Assembly: GCA_934339005.1 (NCBI GenBank)
Contig: CAKRHR010000016.1
Span: 1 to 57,086, forward strand
Direction: 5' to 3'
Source: an uncultured Catenibacillus sp.
GTDB lineage: Bacteria; Bacillota; Clostridia; Lachnospirales; Lachnospiraceae
Length of the DNA: 57,086 nt
This document shows, one piece after another, positions 44,368 through 52,507 of the stretch. Below the pieces are notes generated by a model, which searched no databases, was not told the origin of the DNA, and saw only the letters and a list, made by a program, of their open reading frames with translations. Position 1 is the stretch's first letter. The number at the start of each line of letters is the position of its first letter. Position numbers and translations under genes: made by a program.

Positions 44368-46302
44368 TTATTCGTCATCGTTTTCAAAGAGTTTTTCATT
44401 TGCCATTTTTTCTTTGACACGTTTTTCTGCTTTTGCACGATTTTTCATGGCTTTTTTCGCATATTTTCTGTGATTTTTCTTTGCGCGCTTCTCACGTTTT
44501 ATCTGTTTAAAAGATTTTGGCTTATTCTTTGATTTTGCAGGGTCTTTCGCCGGCAGTCCCGCTTTGAGGCGTTCTTTTTCTTTTCGGCGCTGTTTATAGC
44601 GTTTGAGCATCTTTCTGCGGTGTCTGTAGCCAGCAGATAAGAGTGCAATAGAAACCAGACCTGTCAAAATGCCCGGAATGCCAATAATCAAAAGCATCGG
44701 CATATATTTCCAATAATAGACAACCTTAATCTTGTGTGGGAACAAAACATTTTCAAAAGTATATTTATGCCACTGTGACCGTATTGAATCTGCCATAATG
44801 ACTTTTCCATCCACCTCAATCCAGCCAAGTGCGTAATCTTCATTCTTTTCTTCATAATACACAGTAAAATCTTCATTTCGATATACAGTATCACTGCCAT
44901 TTGTAATTGTTCCGCCCACTACTTCTGTTTCAATATTAAAGGAAGGAATCTTTTTAAACTTCACATCAATCTTGTGTGCTTCCTGTATATTAGTAAATGT
45001 ATAACTTGTCTGATGGTCATCAAGTGTCACAGGCGCGCCATCCACAAGTACTTCGCTCAGTTCATAATGTTCATTTGCACCATACGTAATCTGAACATCA
45101 TTGTCCCGATGCTTATTCAGCGTCACATCAACGAAACCATTTTCAACAGATGTTGTGATCGTAAAGATTGGCTTTTCTTTAAATTTAACATCAATCGTAT
45201 GATTCTTTGAAATAGAATCAAACACATAAGATTCAGGGTATTTTGTCGGATTAAGTGACTCACCATCTACTGTAATACTCTCAATTTCATAATCCGGATA
45301 CGGTTCATAATTAACCGTATAATTTGATCCATAATCTACAGTCTTCTGACTACCGGAAATCTCACCATTCTCAACTGAAGTTGTCAGTTTAAATGCCGCT
45401 GCTACTGTTGTTGAATAAAAAGCTATTCGCCTTGGATTTTTCAGGGCATTACCAATCATAATCTCGCCGGGACTTAATTCACAGATGGATTCCGGCTCAA
45501 TAAATTCACCGCTGCCATTAATATTTAACGCATATCCCGCCATAAAACTGCCTGTCGTCAAATCATAAATATGCATCACATTGCTGTTGCTGACATTATT
45601 TGTAAATGCCAGAGAAATGAGGTAATCCCCGGAAATACAAAAGTCCTGGTGACGGATATTGTTCCACATCTTTACAGGAATAATATCACCCACCTGTGCA
45701 AATGTATCTGCGTCCACTTTCACAAAAAATGAATCTGTATAACCGTCATTAAAATACTGCACAATATAGCAGTTCTGGTCTTCATAATACGCAATACCAA
45801 GCAGTTTGTATGTGCTTGTTAATCTCACACTGCGTTTAAATTTAAGTGTATCCGCATCGACAATATACACAAGTCCTCTGTTGGCTTCATTTAACGGTGT
45901 ACTTCCTACAATCAGAATCTCGTTTGTGTTTGGATTGTAAGTCATGCCGTTACCGTGTTCGTAATCCATCTCCGTCATAGTCTTTGCAAGACTGTATTTT
46001 TGTACCGGATTGCCGTTTTCATCGGTATCATTTCTATAAAATGCCATCAGCGTATCCGGTGTCGATTCTTTATTGGAAGAATTTTCCAGACAAATAATGT
46101 AATTTGGCGTACTGCACATGGACTGCAGCCAGCCTGAATCTGAAAATATTCCTGTTTCCCCCTGATAATGCCATGTTACATCCTGAAACACTGTCGCATC
46201 CTTGATACCCGCATAACTTTTAATCGTCAACATTGGCAGGCAGACAAGTCCTAAAATCAGTAAAATGGCAAATATGCGTTTTGATTTATGCATCCATTTC
46301 AT
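44368..46302 (-). CDS. membrane-anchored surface protein with repeat domains and very basic cytoplasmic tail
   Basis: 644 residues, family not recognised. Signal peptide (1-32, LAILLILGLVCLPML-like core), an extracellular part of about 280 residues that looks like a beta-propeller (repeated YNPNTNEILIVGS, VDADTLKF, VDADTFAQVGD units), then three beta-rich repeats of about 70 residues (about 315-530) with the shared pattern TTSVENG, Y-E-SITVDG, YVFDSISKNHTIDVKFK. One TM helix (about 534-558) and an 86-residue tail in which 37 residues are Lys or Arg. The ribosome site is ACGGAG. Likely an adhesin or sensor; no sortase motif. Confidence 0.8.
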   Translation of the reverse strand: MKWMHKSKRIFAILLILGLVCLPMLTIKSYAGIKDATVFQDVTWHYQGETGIFSDSGWLQSMCSTPNYIICLENSSNKESTPDTLMAFYRNDTDENGNPVQKYSLAKTMTEMDYEHGNGMTYNPNTNEILIVGSTPLNEANRGLVYIVDADTLKFKRSVRLTSTYKLLGIAYYEDQNCYIVQYFNDGYTDSFFVKVDADTFAQVGDIIPVKMWNNIRHQDFCISGDYLISLAFTNNVSNSNVMHIYDLTTGSFMAGYALNINGSGEFIEPESICELSPGEIMIGNALKNPRRIAFYSTTVAAAFKLTTSVENGEISGSQKTVDYGSNYTVNYEPYPDYEIESITVDGESLNPTKYPESYVFDSISKNHTIDVKFKEKPIFTITTSVENGFVDVTLNKHRDNDVQITYGANEHYELSEVLVDGAPVTLDDHQTSYTFTNIQEAHKIDVKFKKIPSFNIETEVVGGTITNGSDTVYRNEDFTVYYEEKNEDYALGWIEVDGKVIMADSIRSQWHKYTFENVLFPHKIKVVYYWKYMPMLLIIGIPGILTGLVSIALLSAGYRHRRKMLKRYKQRRKEKERLKAGLPAKDPAKSKNKPKSFKQIKREKRAKKNHRKYAKKAMKNRAKAEKRVKEKMANEKLFENDDE

Positions 46303-46371
46303 CTTTTATATACTCCGTATCTATTTTAAATTTTTCTGAATTTTTCATTACAAAATTATTACTAACCATAC

Positions 46372-46400
46372 AGTATAGTATTGTACGTTATTTGCCTCAA
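46372..46400 (-). promoter_or_regulatory. promoter of the surface-protein gene
   Basis: Minus-strand TTGAGG (46400-46395), 17 bases, TATACT (46377-46372), about 70 bases before the ATG. The 324-base gap 46303-46626 holds this promoter and the terminator of the EF-G-like gene. Confidence 0.55.
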
Positions 46401-46501
46401 AAAATCCAGTTAAATTTTCCTTAAGATATGCATAATATAATACCTGCCCTAAAGACTTGTGTCTGCATAAATAAGTCACTGGGATTTTTCGTAAACAACA
46501 T

Positions 46502-46588
46502 AAAAATATCCGCCATATAAACCAGATATTTGCATGTATCAGGTTGACATCTGACACTTTACAATCTGTTCATACAGCGGATATTTAA
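46502..46588 (-). terminator. terminator of the EF-G-like gene
   Basis: AAATATCCGC (46504-46513) and GCGGATATTT (46577-46586) form a perfect outer stem that extends inward imperfectly by about ten more pairs; on the minus strand it ends GCGGATATTTTT. Confidence 0.55.
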
Positions 46589-46626
46589 ATTTTTATTTTT
46601 ACTTATCGTTTTTGTTTACAGTTTTA

Positions 46627-48714
46627 TCATTCTGCGTTTTCTTTTGCATTTTCTTCAATGACTTTAGCCTGAACATCAGATGGTGCCTGTTCATATCTGC
46701 TGAAAGCATATGCGTAATCACCACGGCCGCCTGTCATGGAACGAAGGTCTGTGTTGTAGCCATATAATTCAGCCTGTGGAATATCGGCAACAATTTCTGT
46801 ATAGCCATGTTCTGCAGGATTCATACCAAGCACACGACCACGACGTTTGTTCAGATCTCCCATAATGTCACCTGTATAGCTGTCAGGTACATAAACGCTC
46901 AGTGAAACAATTGGCTCAAGAAGTACCGGCTGTGCCTGCACAAATGCAGCTTTGAAAGCCTGTTTAGCGGCTGTCTTAAATGCCATTTCTGATGAGTCTA
47001 CAGGATGATAAGAACCATCAAATAATGTTGCTTTCACGCCAACAACAGGATATCCTGCCAGAGGACCTTTGCCTACTGAATCTGCGATACCTTTTTCAAC
47101 TGCCGGGAAGTAGTTCTTTGGTACTGCACCACCGACAACACGTTCTGCAAATACATAAGGTGTTTCCAAATCGCCGGATGGTTCAAATTCCATCGCAACA
47201 TCACCGTACTGACCATGTCCGCCGGACTGTTTTTTGTATTTTTCACGTACAGAAACTTTCTTCTTGATTGTTTCCCTGTATGGAATACGTGGTTTGGAAA
47301 GGATGATTTCAACTTTGTATTTTGCAAGTAATTTGCTGACAACAACATCCAGATGCTGGTCGCCGATACCATAAATTAATGACTGTCTGTTTTCTTTATC
47401 ATTGTATACTTTTAATGTAGGATCTTCTTCCATCATCTTCTGAAGTGCCTGTGAAATCTTATCTTCATCGCCTTTGTTCTTGGCAACATATCTCTTATAT
47501 GTATATGGAGATGCCATCACAAATCTTTCAAATACAAGCGGGTCATTCTTCAGGGATAATGTATCACCTGTAGCTGTATTGCTTAACTTCGCGATCGCAC
47601 CGATATCACCGGCTTTTAATTCAGGAACTTCGATGGCTTCTTTACCACGAAGCACATACAGACGTGCAAGTTTTTCTTCTGTATCTTTTTCATAGTTATA
47701 AATCACTGAGTCGGATTTAAGTTCACCTGAACAAACTTTAATCAGTGAGTAACGACCAATAAATGGGTCAACAATTGTCTTAAATACATATGCTGAGAAC
47801 GGACGTCTGGAGTCGAAGTCAACGTTATATTCTTTATCTGTACGAGGGTCTTTACCAAAAATCTTTACGTTATCTCTGATTGGTGATGGGAAAAATTCCA
47901 CACATGTCTGAATCAGATTAACAATACCATAACCCAAAAGACCTGAACCACACTGTACAGGCACAACAGAACCATCTATAACGTTCTGACGAAGTGCATC
48001 GATCATCTCATCTTCTGTAAAGGTTTCGCCACCAAAATATTTGTCCATAAGTTCTTCGCTTGTTTCAGCAACGGCTTCATTCAGCGCTTCTCTGCATGGT
48101 TCGATCTGGTCATCAATATCACCAGGAATATCCATCGGTTCCCATTTGCCGCTGGCAATAAAACGACGGCCTTCCATCTTTACAAGATTAACTGCACCGA
48201 CAAATTTGTCATTTTCTTTAATTGGCAAATGGAATGGCGCAATCTTCTTACCATATAATTCACGTAACTGTTCAACAACACGCATATAATCTGCATGTTC
48301 ATCATCCATATCTGTTACAAAAATAGCTCTTGGCACTTCAAACTTCTCACAGAAATTCCATGCTTTTTGTGTACCTGCTTCCACCCCTGCTTTTGCAGAT
48401 ACAACAATAATTGCAGCGTCCGCTACAGATAATGCTTCCTCTGTTTCACCGATAAAATCCATGTATCCAGGTGTATCTAAAAGATTAATTTTCCAGAAAT
48501 CCCATTCAATAGGAATAACAGATGTGCTGATTGAAAATTTTCTCTTGATTTCTTCTTTATCGTAATCACTGATTGTATTGCCGTCATCAACTTTACCCTG
48601 TCTGGATGTGATGCCTGTCGCATATGCCATCGCTTCAACAAGTGTTGTTTTACCGCTTCCCCCATGACCTAAAACAACAACATTACGGATATCTTGTGTC
48701 TTGTAAACCTTCAT
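46627..48714 (-). CDS. elongation factor G-like GTPase (EF-G paralogue)
   Basis: 695-residue translational GTPase with all five EF-G domains (C-terminal SLSVYVPDSYTGDIMGDLNKRRGRVLGM, as in EF-G domain V). It is not the housekeeping FusA: the P-loop is GHGGSGKTTL, not AHIDAGKTT, and the G4 motif reads TDMD in place of NKMD. DTPGYMDF (G3) is intact. The ATG at 48714 is 9 bases after GGAGG; the upstream ATG at 48735 is unlikely. Single-gene unit. Related paralogues act in ribosome recycling or in stress; the role here is unknown. Confidence 0.88.
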   Translation of the reverse strand: MKVYKTQDIRNVVVLGHGGSGKTTLVEAMAYATGITSRQGKVDDGNTISDYDKEEIKRKFSISTSVIPIEWDFWKINLLDTPGYMDFIGETEEALSVADAAIIVVSAKAGVEAGTQKAWNFCEKFEVPRAIFVTDMDDEHADYMRVVEQLRELYGKKIAPFHLPIKENDKFVGAVNLVKMEGRRFIASGKWEPMDIPGDIDDQIEPCREALNEAVAETSEELMDKYFGGETFTEDEMIDALRQNVIDGSVVPVQCGSGLLGYGIVNLIQTCVEFFPSPIRDNVKIFGKDPRTDKEYNVDFDSRRPFSAYVFKTIVDPFIGRYSLIKVCSGELKSDSVIYNYEKDTEEKLARLYVLRGKEAIEVPELKAGDIGAIAKLSNTATGDTLSLKNDPLVFERFVMASPYTYKRYVAKNKGDEDKISQALQKMMEEDPTLKVYNDKENRQSLIYGIGDQHLDVVVSKLLAKYKVEIILSKPRIPYRETIKKKVSVREKYKKQSGGHGQYGDVAMEFEPSGDLETPYVFAERVVGGAVPKNYFPAVEKGIADSVGKGPLAGYPVVGVKATLFDGSYHPVDSSEMAFKTAAKQAFKAAFVQAQPVLLEPIVSLSVYVPDSYTGDIMGDLNKRRGRVLGMNPAEHGYTEIVADIPQAELYGYNTDLRSMTGGRGDYAYAFSRYEQAPSDVQAKVIEENAKENAE

Positions 48715-48793
48715 ATTGATTTTCCTCCAATACATTTTTTGTTAGTCACCTTCACGATAGTTTGCCATTACGTTCAGGAAAACCCATGTCTAC

Positions 48794-48822
48794 ATTTTAC
48801 TAAAAATTCAGATATTTTTCAA
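48794..48822 (-). promoter_or_regulatory. promoter of the EF-G-like gene
   Basis: Minus-strand TTGAAA (48822-48817), 17 bases, TAAAAT (48799-48794), with a leader of about 75 bases; divergent from the tyrA promoter. Confidence 0.6.
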
Positions 48823-48868
48823 TAGTTTTGTGACAATTTAATAAACAAATCACAAAATAATATTTCCC

Positions 48869-48897
48869 TTGTTTTTCGCACTTCAACGTGTTAATAT
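48869..48897 (+). promoter_or_regulatory. promoter of tyrA
   Basis: TTGTTT (48869-48874), 17 bases, TAATAT (48892-48897), 39 bases before the tyrA ATG. Confidence 0.6.
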
Positions 48898-48936
48898 ATA
48901 AACACTGTTATTCGTTTTAGAAAGGTGTGTATTTGA

Positions 48937-50040
48937 ATGACTTCAATGACTATTGGGTTTGCGGGTCTGGGGTTAATCGGCGGTTCAATTGCCAAAGCGC
49001 TGCACCGGGTCCATCCGGATTACAGACTCATTGCTTATGATACAAATAAAGACAGTCTGATTCAGGCACTGGCAGATGGAGTGCTCAATGAAACCTGCGA
49101 TTCGATTTCTGCAGCATTTTCCTCCTGTGATATTATATTTTTATGTGCCCCGGTCAGCATTAATATCAAACATCTGGAAATTTTAAAACCATTTATTAAA
49201 GATAATTGTATTTTAACGGATGTGGGCAGTGTTAAAACTTCGATTCACAAAGCTGTACGTGATGCCGGTTTAAGCACACATTTTGTCGGCGGACATCCGA
49301 TGGCAGGTGCGGAAACCTCCGGTTATGCCAGTGCCAGTGACCGACTGCTTGAAAATGCTTATTATATTCTTACACCATCCCACCAGGCGCCGCATGCTTA
49401 TGTGGAAACGATGGAACAACTAGTTCGGGATATCGTGTCTGTGCCAATCGTATTGCATTGTCAGGAACATGATAAGATTACCGCAGCTATCAGCCATTTA
49501 CCGCACATTATCGCTTACAATCTTGTCAATCTTGTGCGTGAAAATGATAATGCTGAGGGCATGATGCGCATGCTTGCTGCAGGAGGTTTTAAGGATATTA
49601 CACGTATCGCATCGTCTTCACCGATTATGTGGCAGCAGATTTGCAGCGAGAATACTGAACCGATTCTGCAAATGATTGATACTTACATGACTTTGCTTGA
49701 ACACACAGCAGCCGCCATTAAAAATAATGATAAAGATTACCTTATGAATAGCTTTACAAACGCGAAGGACTACCGCGATGATATTCCTGTATCAAAGATT
49801 CGAAGCGTCTTAAAACCGGCTTATGAGATTTATGTGGATTTGATTGATGAATCCGGTGCGATTGCCACAATTGCAACGATTCTTGCTACAAACGCCATCA
49901 GTATCAAGAATATCGGTATCGTCCACAACAGGGAATTTCAGGACGGCGTATTAAAGATTGAATTTTATGAAGATGATGCTGTGAAGAAGGCTACAGAATT
50001 GTTAAGAAAATTCCATTATGTGGTTCATGAGCGGAATTAA
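48937..50040 (+). CDS. tyrA: prephenate dehydrogenase with ACT domain
   Basis: Oxidative decarboxylation of prephenate toward tyrosine. 367 residues: Rossmann motif GLGLIGGSIA (10-19), LCAPVSINIKHLE, VGSVKTSIHKAV, GGHPMAGAETSGYASA with the catalytic His, and HLPHIIAYNLVN. A C-terminal ACT domain (about 292-365) probably senses tyrosine. It precedes aroA by 184 bases in the same direction, but each has a promoter. Confidence 0.95.
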   Translation: MTSMTIGFAGLGLIGGSIAKALHRVHPDYRLIAYDTNKDSLIQALADGVLNETCDSISAAFSSCDIIFLCAPVSINIKHLEILKPFIKDNCILTDVGSVKTSIHKAVRDAGLSTHFVGGHPMAGAETSGYASASDRLLENAYYILTPSHQAPHAYVETMEQLVRDIVSVPIVLHCQEHDKITAAISHLPHIIAYNLVNLVRENDNAEGMMRMLAAGGFKDITRIASSSPIMWQQICSENTEPILQMIDTYMTLLEHTAAAIKNNDKDYLMNSFTNAKDYRDDIPVSKIRSVLKPAYEIYVDLIDESGAIATIATILATNAISIKNIGIVHNREFQDGVLKIEFYEDDAVKKATELLRKFHYVVHERN

Positions 50041-50080
50041 AAACTTACATTTAAGGACTTATATTTTGAAACTTATATAA

Positions 50081-50109
50081 TTGTTTTTTACTCACTGATT
50101 TTTTATAAT
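50081..50109 (+). promoter_or_regulatory. promoter of aroA
   Basis: TTGTTT (50081-50086), 17 bases, TATAAT (50104-50109), leaving a 110-base leader. Confidence 0.65.
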
Positions 50110-50142
50110 GAGAATGATTAGCTGATATTTATTTCATAACAT

Positions 50143-50175
50143 GTAACTGTTTGGAGGTCGGTTCTGAACAGTTAC
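50143..50175 (+). promoter_or_regulatory. hairpin in the aroA leader
   Basis: GTAACTGTT (50143-50151) and AACAGTTAC (50167-50175) form a perfect 9-base-pair stem; the 15-base loop carries TGGAGGTC. It is not a T-box or a known riboswitch shape and has no T tract. Confidence 0.5.
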
Positions 50176-50224
50176 TATAAATTTATGTACTAATACAAAT
50201 TAGAAAATTTTTCCGAGGTCTGAT

Positions 50225-51508
50225 ATGAAAATAAAAAAATATACAAGTTTAAAGGGTGAAGTCACTGTACCAGGTGACAAATCCATTTCACACAGAAGTA
50301 TTATGCTTGGTGCACTTGCAGAGGGCAAAACTGTTGTCCGCGGATTTTTGCAGGGTGCTGATTGTTTATCTTCCATCGCCTGTTTTGAAAAAATGGGAAT
50401 TCAGATTGAAAATGACAGAGCAAAGGATATCGTTAAAATCGCCGGCAAAGGCCTTCACGGTCTTCAAAAACCTGACACGGTGCTTGATACCGGCAACAGC
50501 GGCACAACAACCCGACTGATTTCAGGTATTCTTGCCGCACAGGATTTTGAGTGTACTTTAAATGGTGACGCTTCTATTCAGAAACGTCCGATGAAGCGTA
50601 TTATGGAACCGCTGTCCATGATGGGCGCACAGATTGAGAGCATCCTCGGCAATGGCTGCGCACCGCTGCACATCACAGGTACACAGTTACATGGCATTCA
50701 TTACAATTCACCTGTAGCTTCCGCTCAGGTGAAATCTGCTATTTTATTTGCCGGACTGTATGCTGAGGGCGCAACATCTGTCACTGAGCCTGAGATTTCA
50801 AGAAATCATTCTGAACTGATGCTCAAAGGCTTTGGCGCTTCCGTGATGTCACAGGACCGCACAGTGACGATTTTACCTGCTAATCAGCTTATCGCACAGG
50901 AAATTGATGTACCGGGAGATATCTCCTCTGCTGCTTACTTTATTGCCGCAGGTCTGATGACACCAAACTCCGAAATTTGCATCCGCAATGTCGGCATCAA
51001 TCCGACAAGAGATGGCATCATCAAAGTATGTCAGAACATGGGCGCATCCATCGCCGTTGAAAATATCCGCAAAACTGCCGGGGAACCTGTGGCTGACCTG
51101 ATTGTCCGCACATCTTCACTGCACGGCACAACCATCGGCGGAAGCATCATCCCAACACTCATTGACGAGCTTCCTGTCATCGCAGTCCTTGCCTGCTTCG
51201 CAGATGGCACAACCATCATCAAAGATGCGCAGGAATTAAAAGTCAAAGAATCCAACCGTATCGATACTGTAGTTGATAACTTAAAACGCATGGGCGCAGA
51301 CGTTGAAGCCACAGATGACGGCATGATCATCCACGGTGGCAAACCTCTGCACGGCGCAACCATCGACAGCCATCTCGACCACCGCATTGCCATGTCCTTT
51401 GCGATTGCAGGCGGTATTGTGGACGGCGAAACCGATATTCTTGGTGCAGAATGTGTGAATATATCTTATCCGGACTTTTATGAAACATTGAGTGGATTGA
51501 GTCGATAG
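50225..51508 (+). CDS. aroA: 3-phosphoshikimate 1-carboxyvinyltransferase (EPSP synthase)
   Basis: Sixth step of the shikimate pathway: joins shikimate-3-phosphate and PEP. 427 residues with VPGDKSISHRSIMLGALAEG near the N-terminus, DTGNSGTTTRLISGIL (PEP loop), SAQVKSAILFAGLYA, DISSAAYFIAAG, ELPVIAVLACFADG, LKVKESNRID and a final DHRIAMSFAIAG. It looks like the class II form by its GDKSISHR and NSGTTTRL spelling, which is usual in Firmicutes (inference). The ribosome site is CGAGGTC. Confidence 0.95.
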   Translation: MKIKKYTSLKGEVTVPGDKSISHRSIMLGALAEGKTVVRGFLQGADCLSSIACFEKMGIQIENDRAKDIVKIAGKGLHGLQKPDTVLDTGNSGTTTRLISGILAAQDFECTLNGDASIQKRPMKRIMEPLSMMGAQIESILGNGCAPLHITGTQLHGIHYNSPVASAQVKSAILFAGLYAEGATSVTEPEISRNHSELMLKGFGASVMSQDRTVTILPANQLIAQEIDVPGDISSAAYFIAAGLMTPNSEICIRNVGINPTRDGIIKVCQNMGASIAVENIRKTAGEPVADLIVRTSSLHGTTIGGSIIPTLIDELPVIAVLACFADGTTIIKDAQELKVKESNRIDTVVDNLKRMGADVEATDDGMIIHGGKPLHGATIDSHLDHRIAMSFAIAGGIVDGETDILGAECVNISYPDFYETLSGLSR

Positions 51509-51527
51509 AATGTAAAAAAACATATAA

Positions 51528-51566
51528 AAAATGCTTCAAGTGTGATTTTTCAACTTGAAGCATTTT
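51528..51566. terminator. bidirectional terminator between aroA and the lipoprotein gene
   Basis: AAAATGCTTCAAGT (51528-51541) and ACTTGAAGCATTTT (51553-51566) form a perfect 14-base-pair stem flanked by A and T runs, so it can end both converging transcripts. Confidence 0.85.
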
Positions 51567-51589
51567 ATATTTCAATATTCTTTTTTATC

Positions 51590-52234
51590 TTATGCATTAT
51601 TTATTGCATATACTGAATCACTTTTCATGTACTTTACAACAACCATCGCATTGTTTGTTTCTTTTGTATTTACTAAGGAAATACGAACCTGCACATCATT
51701 TTCAATATTCCAGGCTGCTGTCAATACTCGCATATCATCATAATTGCTGTCATACATCTGCGCATATTCTGAATAGTCAAGATAATTATACAACCAGTCT
51801 TTAGGATTATCACCACCGCCTAAAGTTGGATATTCATCATTTTTTCCTGAAATATCTTTATACATGTTATATAATTCAACTGCAAATTGATGTGCTGTTT
51901 TTTGATATTCCTCATCCATGTCTGGTGTAAAAGGTATCCTTATTTCCAACATCTGCACTTTATCATCTTTACATACAATAGTATAAAGGCTGTCTTTGCC
52001 TTTATATTTTATATATTCCGTATTTCTATAATTGTCCGGTGCATCACTCATAAATAGCTCTTTTGACACATCTAATGCAGCTATTATATTTTCATAGCTT
52101 TTATTATAATATTTGTTAAAATCAATATTCCCTGTGTTAAATCCATCATCGACCGCTGTTTCCTTGCTGCAACCAACTATCAATGCAGCGCACATAAATA
52201 CAACCCAAATACTTTTTAACAGACTTTTTTTCAT
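51590..52234 (-). CDS. uncharacterised lipoprotein
   Basis: 214 residues. N-terminal MKKSLLKS, hydrophobic core and lipobox LIVGC (Cys about 21) mark an exported lipoprotein. The mature part (about 190 residues) has a mixed alpha/beta look, with YYNKSYENIIAALDVSKEL, YKGKDSLYTIVCKDDKVQMLEIRIP and a C-terminal VQVRISLVNTKETNNAMVVVKYM. I recognise no family; some structural likeness to small 'DUF' lipoproteins with a cystatin-like fold is a guess. I chose the ATG at 52234 (GGTGG just upstream); the longer frame to 52300 has no signal peptide start. Confidence 0.75.
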   Translation of the reverse strand: MKKSLLKSIWVVFMCAALIVGCSKETAVDDGFNTGNIDFNKYYNKSYENIIAALDVSKELFMSDAPDNYRNTEYIKYKGKDSLYTIVCKDDKVQMLEIRIPFTPDMDEEYQKTAHQFAVELYNMYKDISGKNDEYPTLGGGDNPKDWLYNYLDYSEYAQMYDSNYDDMRVLTAAWNIENDVQVRISLVNTKETNNAMVVVKYMKSDSVYAINNA

Positions 52235-52284
52235 ACTACCACCATATCTTTCAATTATACAGTTTTGAATGTTACTATATAACA

Positions 52285-52313
52285 AGTATAATTGATGCAA
52301 TAAGCAAATGCAA
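52285..52313 (-). promoter_or_regulatory. promoter of the lipoprotein gene
   Basis: Minus-strand TTGCAT (52313-52308), 17 bases, TATACT (52290-52285), about 50 bases before the ATG. Confidence 0.6.
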
Positions 52314-52364
52314 GATTATTAATAATCATTTTCCCAAAATGTTAAATTTATATTTTACATACAC

Positions 52365-52443
52365 AAAAGACACCCTCCAGGCATATTAATACACATAAAT
52401 CAATCCATGTATTTACATAATTAATATCCTAAAGGGTGTCTTT
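52365..52443 (-). terminator. terminator of purL
   Basis: AAAGACACCCT and AGGGTGTCTTT (52366-52376, 52433-52443) form an 11-base-pair outer stem; an inner imperfect stem (AGG-ATATTAAT type) continues it. T residues follow on the minus strand. It lies 65 bases after the purL stop. Confidence 0.75.
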
Positions 52444-52507
52444 ATTATTTTATCTTTTGTATTTTCGTAATAGCGTCAATCATTTCGCTGTGTGATTCTA
52501 CGCGATT

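Noticed and set aside
48715..48735. Upstream ATG (48735) for the EF-G-like gene
   Set aside because: The GGAGG ribosome site lies downstream of it and fits the ATG at 48714.
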